Of a stretch of 35,509 bases of DNA, positions 10,736 to 20,587 are shown piece by piece. Made by a program: the position numbers and the translations under genes. The notes under the pieces were generated by a model that saw only the letters and a list, made by a program, of their open reading frames with translations, was not told where the DNA came from and did not search any database. Positions within the stretch are counted from its first letter, which is position 1. Each line of letters opens with the position of its first letter. The stretch is from Falciphora oryzae (Eukaryota > Ascomycota > Sordariomycetes > Magnaporthales > Magnaporthaceae), in contig JNVV01000009.1 in the NCBI GenBank assembly GCA_000733355.1, positions 1,137,726-1,173,234 of the forward strand. The letters are read 5' to 3'.

Positions 10736-10741
10736 CAAGAT

Positions 10742-11818
10742 CTAACACTCACTCGGCGTGCCTAGTAAATCCTGTCTGATTTCCGCGACCATCCTTCGCT
10801 TATCGAATGATTGACCTGGTTTAATTGCCAATTCTGCTGCCTCTGCGAGACGTATACATGCCTTGATGAGCTCGTCGGGTACATATTGCAAGACGGTAAA
10901 GGCTAGGAATTCTTGCGTTTGCTTGTCTATTTTCGAGGAGTTTTTGCTTGGAGGAAATTAGCGCAAGACTGTCACGGCTCTGGCATATCTAGCTAAGCCC
11001 AATCCCACTAGGCCAAAAGGACGAGAAGATACAAGTTCCCTGGACTTGTATCCCACGTTGGGCTTAGTACCTTGGTGCAAACGAGACATGGCTGCGTCTG
11101 CCCAACAAGGCATGCCGCGCCATCACAAAGACTGGATAAAAGACGAAATATGTACCCACACGATGCTCTCAGCTACTTCGGAGTAGATGATGAGGAAAAA
11201 GGGTGACGGTCCTGCAAGCGTCCCCCAACACCTTGCGGCTTGTTTGCGTCGTATCAAGTCGCGTCTCGAGACGGCTTGCGGCTGAGCACTTTTGTACAGA
11301 GTGTGTGCGACGCACACGTTACGCTCACCCCGCTTTCCTTGATTTCCTCTTTCAGAGGCTGTCCGCTTTCCTCGGATCCTTCTTTCCGAGGCTATAATAT
11401 CCTCCAGGGACTTGAAAACGCGTAGCAACTGTATATGAGCAAGCCTTGAGCGTATACGATCGCTCCCTTTTATGGCGCTGTCCAGCACTTGAAAGGCGGT
11501 AATAACGTGGGGATCCGAGCTTGGCGTGCTGCTGGGTAACGACGTCTTCACGAGTATTAATATCCAATCTTCTAAAATAGACTCAAAATTAGCCGCAAAG
11601 AATGTCATCGCTTCGGGCCTGACAAGCCGAGAAGGCTGAGTTAGCAGCCGTAACAGATTCTTGGTCCTCTTTTTCGTATACACTCGCTTCCTAGCATTCT
11701 CTGGCTGCACGCTGCGTACGCTGCGGGCCGGTACGGCCTGTTGCTTGCGGCTTTGGAATTGCTGTGGTCCTATTGAGGAACTGACTTCGTCCAAGTCGAT
11801 GTCCATAGGATCGCACAT
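10742..11818 (-). CDS. Unrecognised protein, copy A of a two-gene family
   Basis: No known domain recognised. Model: exon 1 11818-11160, 213-nt phase-2 intron 11159-10947 (GTGGGT donor, GCTAAT branch site 10 nt before the CAAG acceptor), exon 2 10946-10742; 287 aa. ATG 11818 opens MCDPMDIDLDEV. A basic patch follows (RKRVYTKKRTKN, possible nuclear signal), then a helical region FESILEDWILILVKTSLP and AHIQLLRVFKSLEDIIASER, then LAGPSPFFLIIYSEVAESIV, split by the intron. Exon 2 encodes a helical tail (VPDELIKACIRLAEAAELAI ... EIRQDLLGTPSEC). Copy B at 12705-13634 aligns along the whole length and has the same intron position and phase, which supports both models. The frame continues 5' of the ATG without another ATG, so an extra first exon remains possible. 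Confidence 0.7.
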
Positions 11819-12625
11819 AGCGTCGAATTTACCGTCCGGAGCGATATGTGGCTGACACACTTTTCAGAGGGTAGTGTTCGCCAGATTCAAAGGCGAGGAG
11901 ACGGTAAGCTTTATCTAGCATGTAAGCTGATGTGCGCCCAGGTCCAGGGTCGGCGATTTATTGTGGAAATGGGCAAGTCGGTGTATGTTGAAGCCAGGCT
12001 CCTGGCTGTGTCCAGTTCCTGGTATGTACACGCCACCTGGAGCCAGGATCACGGCTGCGGCTACGTCCGGCCAGCCAGACAGACAGGCGGACCCAAGACA
12101 CCCACTATGATTGACCGAGGATGCATACTATCGCCGACTGAACTATCGCAGGTGGTTATTAATTAATGGCGGAGGTGCCTATCCACGCCAAGGGGGGCAA
12201 GGGTTTACTACGTATAAGTCTTACGATAGTGATTAAGATGACTCCTGCCACTGCTGTGTGACGATCAGGTGAATCCTTGGGTAAGGATTGTCAGAAGTAT
12301 TCGACCCCGACGGAGGACACAGCCACGTGATCGTCACGTGACGTGATCCGCGCCCCCTAGAAGTGCAGGGCGGGCCGGATGGGACCTAGTTCTGCTCTTC
12401 TACACAATCACTCAATCAAGTCTTTGTTCAATAAGGATTCGGGATCAGAAAGGGGTTGTTCTTAAGGTAGACAGTTTAGGTTGCGAACGGTGCATTGAAG
12501 TGATCGGTCTCTCCAAGAAAGAGATGTATTGTGCAAGTTACTGAAGATCCAGTAGCCAAGAACTATATAAGCTATCCAGGTAGGGAGCGTGCATTTATAT
12601 AAACTGTGGTCTTGGCTTGATCTTT
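11819..12625. other. Intergenic with clustered E-box palindromes
   Basis: No gene recognised. Around 12324-12348 there are closely spaced CACGTG cores: CACGTG at 12324 and the 12-bp palindrome CGTCACGTGACG at 12332-12343. A TATATAAG-like stretch follows near 12565. The region could be the promoter side of gene A, or an old Copia-type LTR; no flanking target duplication was found to prove the latter. Confidence 0.35.
12332..12343. promoter_or_regulatory. CGTCACGTGACG palindrome (E-box type)
   Basis: Perfect 12-bp palindrome with a TCACGTGA core, the class of site bound by bHLH factors such as Cbf1/Pho4-type proteins in fungi. A second CACGTG starts at 12324. It lies about 500 bp upstream of the gene A start. 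Function is inferred from the motif only. Confidence 0.35.
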
Positions 12626-12685
12626 GTGATCTCTGGAGATCACTTAGATCCTGACCTGTGTGATCTCTCCAGATACAGAGATCAC
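12626..12685. repeat. Two adjacent inverted repeats sharing the arm GTGATCTC
   Basis: GTGATCTCTGGAGATCAC (12626-12643) has 8-bp arms around TG. At 12660-12685, 9-bp arms GTGATCTCT and AGAGATCAC flank an 8-nt loop. Both lie just past the stop codon of gene B and could form hairpins in its transcript or mark a mobile-element end. Confidence 0.75.
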
Positions 12686-12704
12686 TTGTCTTGGCGTTAT
12701 TATC

Positions 12705-13634
12705 TTATCGCCACGTGGGTCCCGTTGTTCTTTCGTTGCGGGGCTTCCCATCGTGCGGGGCACTTCTCTCCCTTGCGTCAGTAGCCGCCCGACGCGTCCG
12801 AAGACCGGTCGTAACACAGGGCCACTTGGTCATATTCCCAGCATTCACGCTTTCGTTGGCTTTCCTTTCCCTGATTTCTTTCCCTTTTTCTTCTTGGGCA
12901 TCTTGGATCCCACCTTGTAGGGATGCCCTTCCAACGTCGACCTGAGATCGGAGCACCATTTTCATTTGTGTCAAAGTGTGCTGGATTTGATGTGCATCAT
13001 GCGACGTGATTGCCATCTGTGCAAGCGCCCTCGAGGCTTCAATCAAGGCAGGAGGATACACCCGCGATATATCCATTGCGAGAGCTCTTAGAGCCTGGCT
13101 CGTTACCGAAAACCTTCGACTTGAAGTTATTAGCGTGAGAATGGCTGAATTTCAAAGGAACACACACATGATTCTGTCCGCTGCGTCTGAATACGTGATA
13201 AGCAACAGTGGTAGTGATCCTGAAAGGTCGACCCAACGCTTGCTTATGCGTAGACGTTTATTTACTTGATACCTCCCGCCTGATGGAGTTCCTGAGGCAC
13301 GGAGGTATATATCTATAGCAACGCTCGCATTGCCGCGGCCTTTCTGTGGGGGTATTCGGCCATTTTGTCTGTCCGTCTCGATCATGTTCTCAAGAGTGGC
13401 CCAGGTCTCTGCCAGTCGAACATAAGCCAGCCTCGAAAAGGCACCGCCGCTTGCGATAGTGAGGTTCAGGGCCCCAAATGCCTCAAGGACGCGGCTGTCC
13501 GTACACATTATATTCGTTGGGAACGTCGTCTTTTGCAGCAACAATTTCCACTGCTCGAATAGGATTTCACAGTGCTCGGCAAAGATCGCGCTGGCATCCT
13601 GTCGAGCCAGACTCTGTACGGCAGGATTGTTCAT
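12705..13634 (-). CDS. Unrecognised protein, copy B of a two-gene family
   Basis: Paralogue of the gene at 10742-11818, same strand, about 0.9 kb away. Model: exon 1 13634-13168, 48-nt phase-2 intron 13167-13120 (GTGTGT donor, GCTAATAAC, CAAG acceptor), exon 2 13119-12705; 293 aa. Visible matches to copy A: IFAEHCEILFEQWKLLLQKT against FESILEDWILILVKT, SRLAYVRLAETWATLENMIE against SRLAHIQLLRVFKSLEDIIA, LSGSLPLLLITYSDAADRII against LAGPSPFFLIIYSEVAESIV, and VYPPALIEASRALAQMAI in exon 2. It lacks the basic N-terminal extension of copy A and instead has a charged C-terminal extension (EEKGKEIRERKANES). Start: ATG 13634, close to the point where similarity begins. Function unknown. Confidence 0.7.
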
Positions 13635-14034
13635 CGCTGTTAACGATCCTCCCCGCCCAGAGCTCAGTTCGTTCAGAGTGACTGTTGGATGTCACGTCAG
13701 AGGGATCTGGCTCTTGCCAGACATATGACGAACATCAGGGAAGGATTTGACTTCCAAAGCCATGGGGCATGATTTAACGGGAATCCTGCATGTGGATGGA
13801 GGCCGGGCTTCCGCACCGTGCCCCCAGAACCGTGGTTTTGCGAACCGTGATCCGGTTTCGTGGTTGCAGGCGTGCGAATCCGGAATCTCGGCTAGCACCC
13901 ACCATGCTCCCGGCCGCCAAAGCCTTAACTCTAATTTGAGAGCTTTCCTAATCCTGTTATCTGCCCTGTCCCTGCGGATTCTCGTGGGTTAGTAAGTTGT
14001 TAGTAGGCTAGTTTGAAGGCGATTCTCCATGTGT
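13635..14034. other. Intergenic, promoter side of gene B; possible LINE 3' untranslated tail
   Basis: No coding frame recognised. Because the LINE fragment reads leftward, part of this stretch (about 13,930-14,034) may be its 3' untranslated tail; its end could not be fixed. Confidence 0.35.
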
Positions 14035-14770
14035 TCAGCATCCTATCTTCGGCAGCCGAAGCGACGCCTGGTGTCGCTGGCACGAGGTGATGGGTGTAAT
14101 TAAGTGTGGTGAGTTGGGCGTTCTGGCTCGTCTGCAGCTGATTTGCGTCGAGTCGATCTGGCTATTGCGAACCGTATCGTTGCTCGAACGGCCTCCATGT
14201 TCGGTTTCCAGTTCTCGTCGTCCGAGGGCGATTTCCCTCCCAGGTAGAAGGAGATGTTCCCTCTGTGCGTGCCTGTGCACTGTAGCATCTCTGTTCGGTG
14301 TGCTCTCCATTGTCTGCAGCGGAAGGGGAAATGCTCTACCGTCTCTCTCGCTTCTCCGCATGCGCATTGCTCTGATGTTGCCGCATTGATTCGATTAGGT
14401 ATCCGTTGAGTCTTGCCATGCCTGTCCTGAGCTGTGCGAGCACGCTGGCCTCCTTCCATGACAGTCGGTCGTAGAGTTGTCGAGTGTGTTGCCTGGTAGC
14501 GCTTCGTCGACTCTTTTGGAGTCTTTCTCGACATTTCCCGCGTGCCCCGCTTACGCCGTGCTCTGTTGAGGGCTGTCGACCTCATACCCGGGATCCGGGT
14601 TTGTGGTGTTGCTCCTTTTTGCGTAGCCTCTTTTGCTTTCTGTTTGGCGCGCTTCAAAAGTTTGTGTTCCTCGCTCGTGGGGAGCCATAGGGCCATGATA
14701 ACGTTCCCGTTTCTCCGGAGTGCTCGGATGGACTCGTCACACTGTATTATAAACTGTATACTTGTTTCTT
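14035..14770 (-). mobile_element. Tad1-like LINE remnant (RNase H end and C-terminal zinc knuckle)
   Basis: Minus-strand translation matches the C-terminal end of fungal Tad1-type non-LTR retrotransposon ORF2. Visible parts: QCDESIRALRRNGNVIMALW and LPTSEEHKLLKRAKQKAKEA (RNase H region), IPGMRSTALNRARRKRGT, VDEALPG, HTRQLYDRLSWKEASVLAQL, RTGMARLNGYL, then RINAATSEQCACGEARETVE, HFPFRC (CCHC-type knuckle) and SFYLGGKSPSDDE, with a stop at 14100. These pieces lie in three different frames, changing near 14,490-14,530 and near 14,395, so the copy is dead. No reverse transcriptase core was found upstream: the element is 5' truncated, as is usual for LINE copies. Base composition shows no strong C-to-T mutation load. 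Confidence 0.82.
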
Positions 14771-14788
14771 TGGCTGCTCCCCTTGATA

Positions 14789-14850
14789 GCGTTTCGTCGC
14801 TCCTTTTGTCGCGTTTCGTCGCTCCTTTTGTCGCGTTTCGTCGCTCTGTT
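14789..14850. repeat. 22-bp tandem repeat, about 2.7 copies
   Basis: GCGTTTCGTCGCTCCTTTTG(TC) at 14789-14810 and 14811-14832, with a partial third copy from 14833. It sits at the 5' (truncated) side of the LINE remnant. Confidence 0.9.
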
Positions 14851-15101
14851 CATCGCAGTTCGTCGCGGCCTGCTGACTACCGTGGCTTGTGGCGGATTCT
14901 GACTTGAAGTTTGGCTTCGCCGCTTGCACAAGGCACTTAAACGCGTTCGTCCCGGATTTGGGACCGCGGCCAAAGTTTAGGTCTCGGGCTCACGTTTCCC
15001 CCAACTGGGCCTCCCACACGTCCCGGGTCCTGGACTCGGGACACCGCCAAGCCTCTGGTCACCCGTTTCTATTTGCGCTCGCCAGCGCTACATATACACT
15101 G

Positions 15102-15107
15102 TATAAG
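15102..15107 (+). promoter_or_regulatory. TATA-like box of BTB paralogue 2
   Basis: TATAAG in the context CACTGTATAAGTAATAAAAT, 79 bp before ATG 15181. A transcript starting about 30 bp downstream would exclude the in-frame ATG at 15115 and favour 15181. Confidence 0.45.
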
Positions 15108-15180
15108 TAATAAAATGGCTTTGTTTCGACCCTACAGTACCGCACCGACGCCCAAAAACCAGAACATATTACTAATCAAA

Positions 15181-16394
15181 ATGTCATCGGTTGGTTTTGG
15201 CGGGGTTGGCGGGGGGGCAACCACGACATCCTCCCAAGCCCCGCGAACACCCCTAAGCCATGGCGGCCTGCTAGGAATAGACCCCGACCAACTGGGCCGG
15301 TAAGCACTTCCGATTCTCCAAGAAGACCCTATTCTCATGCACCAGCTAGATTGACGGCGACGAAGCCGGTGCGGGTTTATGTGGGCCATGACGAGGCTGA
15401 GTTCTCCGTCCACCCGGACCTCATGTTTCGTCTGTCGGCCACGCTCCGTGCCCTGATAAACTGCCAGACGCAGGGTTCCTCTGAACACTCCGTGACCGTC
15501 CGGGACGTCGATAGAGACGTTTTCTCGCGTTTCATCCAGTTCATATACACCGGTGCTTACACGGGCTTCCCCCCCGTCGACAAAAACGGACCCGCCACAC
15601 CTTCCGAGGGAGTCGCTGAAAGCAAGGCAAGCATCGAGGCCGTGTCGAACATACGCCTCAAGGATGCCCTGCTTCACCAATGGCCAGCCAATCAAACCAC
15701 ACAGGAGCGCAATATCAAGGGCAGTTCTGCCAACGCTTCCTCAGTCGAGTATTTTGGGGGCGACCAAAAGGACGGGTTCATGCCCTACTCTCTTGCATCC
15801 TTCACAACAGCGTCGACGGAGCCGACTGGTGGTGGTGGGTTTGGCGGCTCACGCTCCGTGCTGTGCCCAAACCACCGGCCGGGCTCCCCGTTCTCATCCA
15901 AACGCAAGTTCGACACTGCAATGTGCGGCTGCGGCCCTATCCAAAGGAGACGAAGTTTCATTTCTGTGTTCATGGAGAAGTATGGTGGCGTTGAAGGCAC
16001 CAGCGGCGACAACTGGCCAACCATGTGGCATACCAACCCGAACCAGAAAACCATGTCCTTCGAGCCTGTGTTTGTCGGTCATGCTAGAGTCTGGGTCTTC
16101 GCCGATAGATTTGACATCTCTTCGCTTATGGATCGTGCTTTCTCGCAGCTGGTCCGGGAGCTGGCGCAATGGACCATCTCGCCGTCGGCGTTCGTCCCCG
16201 AGTTTGGGGGGCTCGTCCGCTACGTGTACGGCTACCAACTGGCCGAAGGAGGTCGGCTGCGTCAACTCGTGGCAGCCTTCGCTGTTTGCGTAGTAGACGA
16301 TGTGTCCAATCTGGAAGGGTGGCCGGCGTTATTGGAGGAGGCGCCCGCCTTTGCCGCTGATTTGGTCGGTCAGATGATGTATCGATTCAATTAA
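15181..16394 (+). CDS. BTB/POZ-domain protein, paralogue 2
   Basis: Paralogue of the gene at 7758-8993, opposite strand. Exon 1 15181-15299 (Gly-rich MSSVGFGGVGGGATTT..., ending GLLGIDPDQLG), 50-nt phase-2 intron 15300-15349 (GTAAGC donor, CAGCTAG acceptor), exon 2 15350-16394; 387 aa. The BTB core VYVGHDEAEFSVHPDLMFRL and DVFSRFIQFIYTGAYTGFPP is followed by a variable linker, then SFEPVFVGHARVWVFADRFD, ISPSAFVPEFGGLVRYVYG and a tail near FAADLVGQMM. The frame after the intron begins with TTG, so the first exon is needed to supply an ATG. An in-frame ATG at 15115 would add 22 residues but lies only 13 bp past the TATA-like box. Partner and function unknown; BTB proteins often homodimerise. 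Confidence 0.9.
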
Positions 16395-17175
16395 CGGCCG
16401 CATGTCAGGGAGTACTCCCTGCGATGTGCCGTGCCAAATGGTATGTTCGAGTTGGTTGGGGTGAGGATTATAGGTACACGATAACTTCAGGTACCAAATA
16501 TATGAATAGTTTATCAGTACATAGTTTGGGTGCACTACGTCCTGGCCGCCGATATTTTTGAAAGTAAGCCGGAACGACCTGGCTGAGGCAACCCAGCCTT
16601 CGACTCCAACAACTCGGGGTATCGGGCCCATCTTGTCCCCATACTTCTTTGTTATCTCTTTCTGCCGGCTGTAAAAGCCTCTCTGACCTGGTCTCTGGTG
16701 TATCCAAACGGAACTAGTCGGAACTCCTCTTCAATCGTGCACATGCCCGCCAAAGACTGCCCCCGTGAGGCGGCTGTCACAACGCCGTGAACAATGTCAT
16801 CTGTACTGGATACCAAGGGAAAAACTTCAGGTTCCGCTGGTCGATATAGCGGGCGTGGATGATGGCCGTCTTCTTCGTATGGTATTTTTTCAACATAGCC
16901 GTGACAATTCTTAGAGGGGAAGTTTTGATGCCGACGGAGTCACGGTGATATGTGAAGGGGGGCGGATATGGGGGCTATGTTGCCAATACCAAATGCTGCC
17001 TCACGTCGTAAGGAATTCCAGGACATCCAGGGTGCATCGTTTCCACTAAAAGGAACCCTCTCGTAACCCCATTCGTGCCTATAGTGATAGCTGTACATAA
17101 ATCAACCGTTCCCAAAAATACATATTGACAAACTATCATAACACCTTGATATCCAAACGAACCCTGTTTCTAACT
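16395..17175. other. Intergenic, no gene seen
   Basis: About 780 bp between two convergent genes. It should hold both 3' ends. No coding frame, repeat or RNA gene was recognised. Confidence 0.4.
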
Positions 17176-18893
17176 TTAGCCTTTCCTCCTTTTTGTCACT
17201 CCTGGTCCTGTAAATAAGGTGTCTGGAGTCGGCCCTTGCTGCTTAGCGTTGCTCGACTGGACGTCCTGCTCGACAGGCTCTGAAACGGAGCCAGCATCTG
17301 ACCGCATCAAGGTTCCTAACTCCTGGGAAAGCCCTGTTGCCTCAGCAAGCGGTGGAACATCGAAGTCCAACTCCGACGACAATTATCAATGGCGGAGCAG
17401 ATGTTCTTGAAATGAGCGGGCATCCATGTGTCGTAGACGTTTTTGGTGAATCGGTACGCTGTCCATTTGTCCTTGCCTTCGAGCGCGGTGAAGTCGAATT
17501 TATGAATTGGATGGCGATAGTACTTCGTGTCCTTCCCATCTATCACTGGGTAGTGGCCGTAGATCCTTACAGAGCTATCGTCGTGCGAGAATAAGAAGGC
17601 GAGAATCTGCCGATGGACTTCACTCTCACGCTTCACAGCACGGAAGAGCTCGACGATGGCCCGCACCGCAAGGGTCATGCTGTGGGCGTTCCGACGGTCT
17701 GCGACATCAAGCGCCGCGGCGCCGCACTTCACCTCGCACGTCAGGAAAGGGAAGTACATGTAGTACGTGGCCATGAAGAAGGACTGGTCCCCGGAGAGAA
17801 AGTTGCCGATGAATGGTGACAGCTTGGCGAGCTGTTCGTCGGTGAATGCCTCTCGTCTGAAGGCAACGGAGTAGTCGGGCTGGGGACGGGTGCCAGTGAA
17901 AGGGATCGAGTTGTTCCACCCTTCGTTAACGCTTTCGATAAGGTGGTTGTACCTCTTGTCACGGAGCGCAAGTGATTCCGCGGAAGGAACGATAAGCCGG
18001 GAAATGTCCTGGATAACCCTAGCTTCATTTTTATTCTCGAGGTTCTGACAAGCAGCTACGAAGATGTCGTCGTCGAAAAGCGTCCCATTGGGAAGAGATT
18101 GTTCGCCGTCAAGGAGGTCCCGGACAAGATTCTTGCTCGTATCCGTAATACCAAGTTCGGATATTTTCATGTACGAGCCCTTGGTTTGGAGCAGGAGCGG
18201 GTACCGCGAATCCTTATACGGTGCACTTTTTTCCTCTCGCGGCTTCTGGTCGCTCGGTGTTGTGGAGGTGGCAGAGTTGGACCGCTTACGCGACAGGTTG
18301 GACGAGGATTTCTTCCGCGCAAAAAGACGCTCCATGGTGGGAACCATCTCCGAGGTGTCTTCCGGCTGGAACAGTTCCTTTGGCCAGCGCCCTTCCTTCG
18401 TCCAGAATGCAACCGGGTCAGTCTGTGTGGGGTCGCCGCTGCCAATCGCTAGCTCGCCGAACGTGGTCTCAGCAGGGGGTGTGTGGGATGTCCGTTGTCG
18501 CTTCTGTCCTGGGTCTGGGCTGTGCCGGAGAGTGTCGTCGACCGATTGCTTGCGTTTGCGACCTCTGCTTTGGGCGGGCACCAGTGGATGCTGTAAACAG
18601 TTAGCTTATGATTTACTCCAATGCATGGACAGAAGGCATACCTGTGCAGCCAGCGTTTCTTTGAGTGTAGAGGGACGTGGGCGATTGCGTTCGGCGCGCT
18701 CGGGAGCGGGTTGCTCTTGAATGCGACCGCGCTTTCGAGTTGCGCCTGTGCGCGACTGGATCCCCTGGGGTTGTTTTCCTGCCAGCTGTTAGCAAGGATT
18801 TCCTTTGGCGCCCCGAATGAGTATTACCTTGAATCTTTGGCGCCGGCGATGGGAGCCGCTTTTGGCCGCTGTTTGGGCCCGAGTGCGGGCCAT
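17176..18893 (-). pseudogene. DUF7924-family protein with frame breaks
   Basis: DUF7924 is a fungal accessory family of unknown function. Exons: 18893-18828, 18778-18642, 18590-17176. Introns of 49 nt (GTAATA donor, GCTAAC) and 51 nt (GTATGC donor, GCTAAC, ACAG acceptor) look normal. After a basic disordered N-terminus come FGELAIGSGDPTQTDPVAFW, PDYSVAF (near 17873), FLTCEVKCGAAALDVADRRN (near 17730), HSMTLAVRAIVELFR, SVRIYGHYPVIDG, KWTAYRFTKNVYDTWMPAHF. At 17382 the frame must shift by one missing base to continue from SAIDN into LSSELDFDVPPLAEATGLSQ and the basic end VTKRRKG; without it the protein ends after 33 unrelated residues. The first exon (MARTRAQTAAKSGS) is also out of phase with exon 2 (KIQGKQPQGIQ needs phase 1). 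Two breaks suggest a pseudogene, but sequencing error at either point is possible. Confidence 0.75.
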
Positions 18894-19069
18894 GGCGATG
18901 AGGACGGAGGGGAATGCGAGGTCCTGTTCATTGGCTGTCGGGGAATCGAGGTTTTAAGAGGAGTGGCATGTAGGGAATGGCTGGCTACGGTCATCACGTC
19001 AGCTGGACCCACAACTTCCAGCGGAGGCTTCTAGCCAATCATTAGGCGCAGTGTCACCCTACCGTGAGA

Positions 19070-19114
19070 ATGGATGGGATCGCGGGGTTGGTGGGGGTAA
19101 TTTTAGCCGCGCCA
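19070..19114. repeat. 45-bp motif, copy 1
   Basis: 39 of 45 positions match 33633-33677, and all six differences are transitions. Read on the plus strand it gives MDGIAGLVGVILAAP; copy 2 gives MDEIAGLAGIILAAP. Here the frame stops soon after. It lies about 180 bp upstream of the DUF7924 first exon. Confidence 0.75.
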
Positions 19115-20454
19115 TGGCCTATTTACTTTAGCACTTTCCAGCGCTTGCAGCCCTGCAAGGTTAATTGCAATCCACTATAACACTGTCCCGCTCTCGCTTC
19201 CCAGGGACCTCAGTCGTGCAAGCGGGTGCAGCGGAAGGGCCCGCCAGGAGGGCGGCAGTCGAAAACCCACCCGATAATCAAAGCTCACTCGCACCGGACT
19301 GGCCCTTGAAGTCGTTGCCCGCTCGTCCGGAAAGACAATCGGTCGCCCGATGCTTCGAGCCGTACCCCGCAGCCGAGGATCTTTTGGCGCAGGACCCGGC
19401 GAAGGGCCGGCCTTACCGCCTGCAGACCATGCGGAGGGAGTCGGCCTCGCCGGGGCCGCCAAAAACGAAAACGCGCCGCCGCAGGACGACCTAACCGCCC
19501 CTATCGTGCCCGCAGCCCCGACCTCCCGCTCTCCTGCGCGCATGGTGGGCGGCTGCTGCGTTGGCCAAATGCAGCCGCAGGCGCACCAAAGGCCGGCGCA
19601 ATTGGATTCCCTGCGTTTGCTATCCGCTCCGCCATCAGCTGCCGCGGCGACAAGGGCCGCTGCTACGATAATGCGGACGCCACCACCCCGCCGCCCGCTG
19701 CTACAACTGCACAGCCCGCGGCGGCCCATCCGTGTCCCCGTCACCGGTGAGCTCAGGGACGCCGTCGTCCGGCTGATCGACTCCCGCGATGGTATCGGCT
19801 TTAGGGCCTTAAGAACCCCAGTTCGGTGAGTTTGTAGTCGTCCCGCCCCCCTGTCGATATACACCCTCCGGGCCGTATTTAGAGAAAACGACATCTTCCT
19901 TTTCCGCTTTCTCTTGTCTCCCACTTTTGCCCTGCAACATGCTTTGACACCATGCGCCATCTAATTTCTAGGAACGGAGGGGAGGGGGACTGGGTGAAGG
20001 CCGAGCCAGTGTTCCTCTCAGAAGCTCATTTTCACACCATCCCCCTTCATGCAGGCCTGTTCAATCGGGTTCTACCACATTCGCAGGCCGCTCCTGCCGC
20101 CATGCTATTGGTGTAGAAGCAGCCTAACCACTTGGTGTCTCGCCCACTCTCGTAACCTGGCACCGACGAGCTGCATTCCCCCATGCACTGGCGCGCTGCC
20201 AGCCTAACGTACGAAGCTCACTACAATACGCATAGGTCAGGCTCTGAGGAAATGTGCTGGCGGGCCGAAGCATACGATGCAGAGGTCGATCTGCCTATCC
20301 TGACACCTGCAGCTCTTCCAGCCTGACCAGACAGCGCCCCCGCCCCTAATCCCCCCTCCGAAAGCGAAGATAAGCAGAAGTCGTTTCTTTTCCTCTTTTA
20401 TTTGCTTTCCTCCATTTCTCCTCTCTTTCCCACATTTCCTACATCTTGCGTGTC

Positions 20455-20495
20455 TTTTTTTTTTTTCTTTTTCTTTTTTTTTTTTTTTTTTTTTT
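20455..20495 (+). promoter_or_regulatory. Polypyrimidine/poly-T tract upstream of the NLR
   Basis: T12, then C-interrupted T runs, then T22 (20474-20495), within a CT-rich stretch from about 20380. It ends 92 bp before ATG 20588. Pyrimidine-rich tracts before the transcription start are common in filamentous fungal promoters, and long T runs disfavour nucleosomes. Confidence 0.5.
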
Positions 20496-20587
20496 GGCGG
20501 TCTGTGCCATCGATTCTGCGGTCCTCTCCACACTTTTCTGCTTTGCATCCTTTTTCCCGCCGTATCCTCCATTAGCCGTTATCCAAC

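Larger units (their letters stand above)
18894..20587. other. GC-rich intergenic, promoters of DUF7924 and NLR genes
   Basis: About 1.7 kb with dense overlapping open frames on both strands between 19165 and 19960. These are Pro/Ala/Arg-rich, mutually overlapping and lack any domain, so they are treated as composition effects. The right end holds a polypyrimidine tract. A 45-bp motif at 19070 recurs at 33633 (see repeats). Confidence 0.4.

Noticed and set aside
12250..12700. A Copia-type solo LTR
   Set aside because: E-box palindromes and a TATA-like stretch fit, but no TG...CA ends with a flanking duplication could be found; left as intergenic.
14100..14696. A 198-aa intact protein
   Set aside because: It is LINE ORF2 debris; conserved blocks lie in three frames and the open frame only bridges them.
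15351..16394. BTB paralogue 2 starting at 15351
   Set aside because: That position is a TTG just after the intron acceptor; the first exon at 15181 supplies the ATG.
19165..19960. A 261-aa minus-strand protein and overlapping 109/159-aa plus-strand proteins
   Set aside because: All are GC-rich, low-complexity and overlap each other; no domain or splice signals support any of them.
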